DNA of 24,419 nt, from positions 1 through 24,419 of the IMG/VR virus record IMGVR_UViG_3300037502_000177; one strand, given 5' to 3'. A program made the translations under genes and the position numbers. This DNA comes from a virus. Below are positions 21,915-24,419 of this stretch, in pieces (the first letter of the stretch is position 1; the number at the start of each line of letters is the position of its first letter). The notes beneath the pieces were generated by a model. That model saw only the letters and a program-made list of their open reading frames with translations, ran no database searches and was not told the DNA's origin.

Positions 21915-22154
21915 ATGGATATCGAGGAGCTAGCTCGCAAAATGCGAGAAGAAGCTTTAGCCTCGGAGAGTTACTGGAAGCGCAAGGTCGAGGAGATGCG
22001 GCAAGAGCGCGAGAAACTCGAAGCCGAAGAAAGAGAAAGACTCGCGAGAGAGCGCGAGGCCGAACTAAAGCTCTATTTCAACGCCGGAAGATACGCCGGT
22101 GGGGCTAGAGATAAAAACTCGATCGAGGCCTGGAAGAAAATAAATCTAATTTGA
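21915..22154 (+). CDS. 79-aa charged coiled-coil protein
   Basis: GGAGGGG precedes the ATG. Residues 1-55 are a highly charged helix with M-R-E-E-A-L-A and repeated E-R-E-K-L-E-A-E-E-R-E-R-L-A. A short end carries F-N-A-G-R-Y-A-G-G-A-R-D-K and K-K-I-N-L-I. No family is recognised. Such proteins commonly act as coiled-coil bridges; a role with the neighbouring replication protein is inferred only from position. Confidence 0.6.
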   Translation: MDIEELARKMREEALASESYWKRKVEEMRQEREKLEAEERERLAREREAELKLYFNAGRYAGGARDKNSIEAWKKINLI

Positions 22155-22176
22155 TAGTTTTAGAAAGGGGAAGCAA

Positions 22177-22920
22177 ATGCCGCTAATTAGAGGCCATCAC
22201 GATTTTGACGATCACTTTACGCAGATTCCTAATCATTGGGTTAGGGATAATCGACTTAGCCTAAAGGCTCGCGGTCTTCTAACGATGCTTATGAGCCACC
22301 GCCCAGGATGGGCGCTAAGCATAAATTCGATTGCCCGCGAGTGCCAGGAGGGAAAGGATGCGATTAGATCCGCTATCGCCGAATTAGAGCGATACGGCTA
22401 TTTAGAGCGCTCTCAGATAAATGAATCCGGTCGCTATGGAGAGGCTATCTGGACTACTAGAGACCCGGCGGATTTGCCGTTGTCGGAAAAGCCGTTATCG
22501 GATAATCCGACTACAAAGAACACTATTACTGAAGAAGAACAATATAAGAACACTACGAGCGAGTTAGAAGCTAAATTCGAGGAGTTCTGGAAGGAATACC
22601 CGCGGAAGATAGATAGAGCTGCGGCTAAGAAAGCCTTTAGGTCTGCTCTAAAGAGAGCTAAGTTTGAAGAACTTCTAGCCGGGGCTATTGCTTACCGCAA
22701 CGACCCTTCGAGGAAACCCGAATTTACCAAGTATCCGGCAACCTGGCTAAATGCCGATGCCTGGGAAAACTCCGCGACCCTTCCGGAGGCTCGACAGGCC
22801 GCGGAGGAGCGCAGGGCAAAAGAGAAAGCTCGATCCGATGCGTACATAAAAGAGATGGAGGAGATAGCAAAAAAGGCTGTTCCACTTACCCCGGAGCTTA
22901 GAAAGAAGCTAGGGTTATAA
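22177..22920 (+). CDS. Winged-helix replication protein (DnaD/replisome organiser-like)
   Basis: The 247-aa product has two parts. Residues 1-80 form a winged helix-turn-helix (L-S-L-K-A-R-G-L-L-T-M-L, then I-A-R-E-C-Q-E-G, then A-I-A-E-L-E-R-Y-G-Y-L) like the helix-turn-helix domain of phage replication initiators. A linker follows, then residues 134-197 (F-E-E-F-W-K-E-Y-P-R-K ... P-A-T-W-L-N) as in the C-terminal domain of such proteins, and a charged helical end. It probably loads a helicase at an origin; the TTAGA array upstream is a candidate site. Start: AAAGGGG, 7-8 nt before ATG. Confidence 0.78.
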   Translation: MPLIRGHHDFDDHFTQIPNHWVRDNRLSLKARGLLTMLMSHRPGWALSINSIARECQEGKDAIRSAIAELERYGYLERSQINESGRYGEAIWTTRDPADLPLSEKPLSDNPTTKNTITEEEQYKNTTSELEAKFEEFWKEYPRKIDRAAAKKAFRSALKRAKFEELLAGAIAYRNDPSRKPEFTKYPATWLNADAWENSATLPEARQAAEERRAKEKARSDAYIKEMEEIAKKAVPLTPELRKKLGL

Positions 22921-22921
22921 A

Positions 22922-23182
22922 GTGCAAAAACAATGTCCGAGGTGCGGGATAGTCTGGGAAGTAAATGAGACTCGAAAGATTCCAGACTCTTGCTCCTCTT
23001 GTAGGGCAAGGAAACAAACAAAAATAGGTGACTGCCTCATCTGGCAAGGAAACTATGCGGATGATTTAGTCACACCCATAAATGAAGATGGTGAATTAGT
23101 CGTTACCGGCGAGCCGACCTGCGGGCATCTCGACTGCGTAAATGGCGAACACCGCAGAAAGGTAACAAATGATAAAGAATGA
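22922..23182 (+). CDS. Zinc-ribbon protein with HNH-like C-terminus
   Basis: GTG 22922 starts an 86-aa product 1 nt after the previous stop. Residues 5-8 (C-P-R-C) and 24-27 (C-S-S-C) form a four-cysteine zinc ribbon. Later G-D-C-L-I-W-Q-G (about 36-43) and T-C-G-H-L-D-C-V-N-G-E-H (about 66-77) look like an HNH_3-type end, in which C-x-x-x-x-C-V-N-x-x-H normally follows a catalytic His; here the catalytic-His segment appears missing or replaced. So it may be a zinc-binding accessory or a decayed HNH nuclease. It overlaps the SSB-like gene by 14 nt. Confidence 0.65.
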   Translation: MQKQCPRCGIVWEVNETRKIPDSCSSCRARKQTKIGDCLIWQGNYADDLVTPINEDGELVVTGEPTCGHLDCVNGEHRRKVTNDKE

Positions 23183-23486
23183 AGCTACTGTAAAAGTAAC
23201 CGGATGGCTAAATGACCCGAAGAACTTCGACTGGGGTTCTGCGGCTAAGGTCTCTGTCGATGTTCGAAAGAAGACCGAATCCGGAACCTGGGAGACAGTC
23301 GATAAAGTTGTCTACGATGTAACTTGGGATAATACTTTTCCGGATGCGAAGCAGGTAACTGTCGAAGGCCGAATCTCCGGACTAAATATCTACGAGAAGC
23401 GCGATGGATCTACCGGGGTAAGTATCAAGGTTCGGGCGGAGCGAGTAATGGCTGCGGTCGAGAAGGATGAGTCAGCTCCCTTCTAG
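23169..23486 (+). CDS. SSB-like single-stranded DNA-binding protein
   Basis: The 105-aa product is strand-rich (V-K-V-T-G-W-L, then K-V-S-V-D-V-R-K-K, then Q-V-T-V-E-G-R-I-S-G, then G-V-S-I-K-V-R-A-E), as expected for an OB-fold. It ends in K-D-E-S-A-P-F, closely resembling the acidic D-x-x-P-F tip with which bacterial SSB recruits partners. Phage SSB proteins of about 100 aa are common beside recombination genes. Function therefore is to protect single strands in replication and exonuclease recombination. Confidence 0.75.
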   Translation: MIKNEATVKVTGWLNDPKNFDWGSAAKVSVDVRKKTESGTWETVDKVVYDVTWDNTFPDAKQVTVEGRISGLNIYEKRDGSTGVSIKVRAERVMAAVEKDESAPF

Positions 23487-23495
23487 ACTTAGAGG

Positions 23496-23915
23496 GTGCT
23501 AACTTTCGAGGTATTCGGAGACCCTGCTCCACAAGGCTCTAAGCGCGTGGTTCGGGGCAGGGTAATCGAAGCTTCTAAAAAACTAAAACCTTGGCGGCTA
23601 GCAATCGCTAAAGCGGTAGAGGCAGGGCTTCCCGCAGAGCATAATCTAATTCTTGGGCCGGTAAAGGTAGAGGTCGAGTTCTACCTTCCGAGGCCGGCAA
23701 CTATAAAACAGGGTAAAAGAGCCTTTCCAATTGTTCCTCCGGATGTAGATAAGCTCGCCCGCGGCCTCCTAGACGGCCTAAATCAGGGAGAAGACGGCAA
23801 GGCTAATACCGGCCGCCTTTGGGCGGATGATTCGATAGTTGTCGAGCTAATAGCCCGGAAGTTCTACGCCGATGAGCGAGATCCGGGCGCGGTAGTCCGT
23901 ATTACCGCGGTCTAA
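23496..23915 (+). CDS. RusA-like Holliday junction resolvase
   Basis: GTG 23496 starts a 139-aa product of normal RusA length. Motifs are G-D-P-A-P-Q-G-S-K-R (8-17), P-P-D-V-D-K-L-A-R-G-L-L-D (81-93) and L-W-A-D-D-S-I-V-V (108-116). D83, D85 and D111/D112 fit the acidic site; the usual Lys four residues after the second Asp is Arg here (R89). RusA cuts four-way junctions made in recombination or replication. It ends the replication gene run and is followed by a control region. Confidence 0.87.
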   Translation: MLTFEVFGDPAPQGSKRVVRGRVIEASKKLKPWRLAIAKAVEAGLPAEHNLILGPVKVEVEFYLPRPATIKQGKRAFPIVPPDVDKLARGLLDGLNQGEDGKANTGRLWADDSIVVELIARKFYADERDPGAVVRITAV

Positions 23916-24000
23916 TTGTTACCAAGCTGTTACCAAACCTTGTAGCCCTAAGTCCGACCCCTCCCTTACTCTGAACAGGTAAGGGAGAAAGGAACCCGAG
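23916..24000 (+). promoter_or_regulatory. Promoter/operator region before the small-gene run
   Basis: TGTTACCAA occurs at 23917-23925 and 23928-23936, 11 nt apart. GTCCGACCCCT is at 23952-23962. TACTCT (23967-23972) fits TANNNT. A 9-bp perfect dyad CTCCCTTAC (23961-23969) and GTAAGGGAG (23979-23987) spans it, with a 9-nt centre; no T-tract follows, so it is not a terminator. GAAAGGA (23987-23993) is a ribosome site for ATG 24001. Confidence 0.6.
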
Positions 24001-24129
24001 ATGTTCTTCAAGGACAAGACAATCTACAAAGTATTCGCAACTCGTAAAGGAGCGGAAAACTACATAGCTCGCTGGTCAATCGAGGCGAGCATCGAAGTAA
24101 TCGACAACAGATTTTTCGTAGTCGGATAG
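24001..24129 (+). CDS. 42-aa small protein
   Basis: ATG 24001 with GAAAGGA at 7-nt spacing. The product is M-F-F-K-D-K ... R-W-S-I-E-A-S-I-E-V-I-D and ends F-F-V-V-G. It shows a beta-alpha-beta-like alternation and no recognised family. It opens the small-gene run under the regulated promoter. Confidence 0.6.
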   Translation: MFFKDKTIYKVFATRKGAENYIARWSIEASIEVIDNRFFVVG

Positions 24130-24140
24130 GGGAAAACAAA

Positions 24141-24311
24141 ATGAAGAAGTTCGAAGTTACTTATTACAACTCGGTAAGAAAGACCGAAAATAGCATCATC
24201 GTAAAAGCTCGCAGCTTAGAGTCGGCAAGAGCCGAAGAAGAAAGAGCCATCGCGGTTATGAAAGATTGGAATCCTTTCGTAAGCGTAAAGTCAGTAATCG
24301 AGGTGGCCTAA
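24141..24311 (+). CDS. 56-aa small protein
   Basis: ATG 24141 follows AGGGGAAAA. The product has an N-terminal strand (K-K-F-E-V-T-Y-Y), a central charged helix (S-L-E-S-A-R-A-E-E-E-R-A-I-A-V) and a last strand (S-V-K-S-V-I-E-V). No family is recognised. Its stop overlaps the next start (TAATG), so it is coupled. Confidence 0.65.
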   Translation: MKKFEVTYYNSVRKTENSIIVKARSLESARAEEERAIAVMKDWNPFVSVKSVIEVA

Positions 24312-24409
24312 TGGATCGCCAACTACTAATCGACCTAGCTTTAGCTATCGCCGTATTTATCGGAGGCCTAATAATCGTTAGCCTCCCTAGCAAGAAGGGA
24401 AAAAAATAA
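24311..24409 (+). CDS. 32-aa single-TM peptide
   Basis: The gene has TAATG overlaps on both sides. The product is mostly one membrane helix (about 5-25: L-L-I-D-L-A-L-A-I-A-V-F-I-G-G-L-I-I-V) ending in basic Ser-Lys-Lys-Gly-Lys-Lys. Phage peptides of this kind may act on the host membrane, but no function can be assigned. Confidence 0.55.
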   Translation: MDRQLLIDLALAIAVFIGGLIIVSLPSKKGKK

Positions 24410-24419
24410 TGTATTCGAG
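24409..24419 (+). CDS. 5' end of a further small gene (partial)
   Basis: ATG 24409 overlaps the previous stop (TAATG) and stays open (M-Y-S) to the window edge. Only the start can be seen. Confidence 0.4.

Noticed and set aside
23961-23987. Rho-independent terminator after the RusA gene
   Set aside because: The stem is perfect but is followed by AAAGGAACCC rather than a T-tract on the plus strand.
1-24419. tRNA genes, integrase, attachment sites, insertion sequences
   Set aside because: No cloverleaf, recombinase motif, or terminal inverted repeats with transposase were seen in the short gaps; absence on visual reading is not proof.

Overview
This window is part of a tailed (siphovirus-type, HK97-fold) bacteriophage genome of roughly 50% GC. 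The host is very probably an actinobacterium. The evidence is a WhiB-type iron-sulfur regulator on the minus strand, an r1t-like holin, actinophage-like minor tail proteins, and several genes whose ATG sits 6-7 nt after a TANNNT -10 box with no Shine-Dalgarno, as in leaderless actinobacterial transcripts. There is no mycolylarabinogalactan-esterase-like gene, which argues weakly against a mycolate-coated host. A freshwater or marine Microbacteriaceae or Nanopelagicales-like host is a guess. No integrase or cI-like repressor is visible, so lifestyle cannot be settled here.

Region 1 (1-11353) is the head and neck: the probable terminase tail end, a 47-aa membrane protein, portal, a small beta-rich protein, a collagen-like fibre protein, a four-part prohead protease, a 72-aa unknown, and a major capsid gene with a terminator on each side. 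A three-gene sugar cassette follows (GT4-like and GT2-like glycosyltransferases and an SDR epimerase). Next come the head-tail connector, a tail-terminator-like protein, the tail tube, and a tail assembly chaperone pair. That pair shows a clear -1 frameshift site (CCCAAAA) which was not given as an open frame of its own.

Region 2 (11354-18003) starts after a perfect terminator hairpin with its own -10 box. It holds a gp10-like protein, the tape measure (876 aa), and minor tail proteins. Three tandem, AT-rich, mutually similar fibre-type genes follow, which look recently acquired.

Region 3 (18005-19343) is lysis: a small acidic coiled-coil protein, an XhlA-like anchored coiled coil, an M23 endopeptidase, a two-TM protein and an r1t-like holin. 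The WhiB gene converges on it with no gap.

Region 4 (19596-24419) is recombination and replication: YqaJ/lambda-exo nuclease, a single-strand-annealing candidate, two small overlapping genes, and an 88-bp array of helically spaced TTAGA motifs. Then come an HNH protein, a coiled-coil protein, a winged-helix replication protein, a zinc/HNH-like small protein, an SSB-like protein ending in an acidic Phe tail, and a RusA-like resolvase. A regulated promoter region follows, leading into a run of tiny early-type genes that continues past the window edge. An 11-bp word, GTCCGACCCCT, occurs in both control regions (19618 and 23952) and may be shared regulation of this arm.

All functional names come from reading motifs and gene order by eye; no database or structure search was run.
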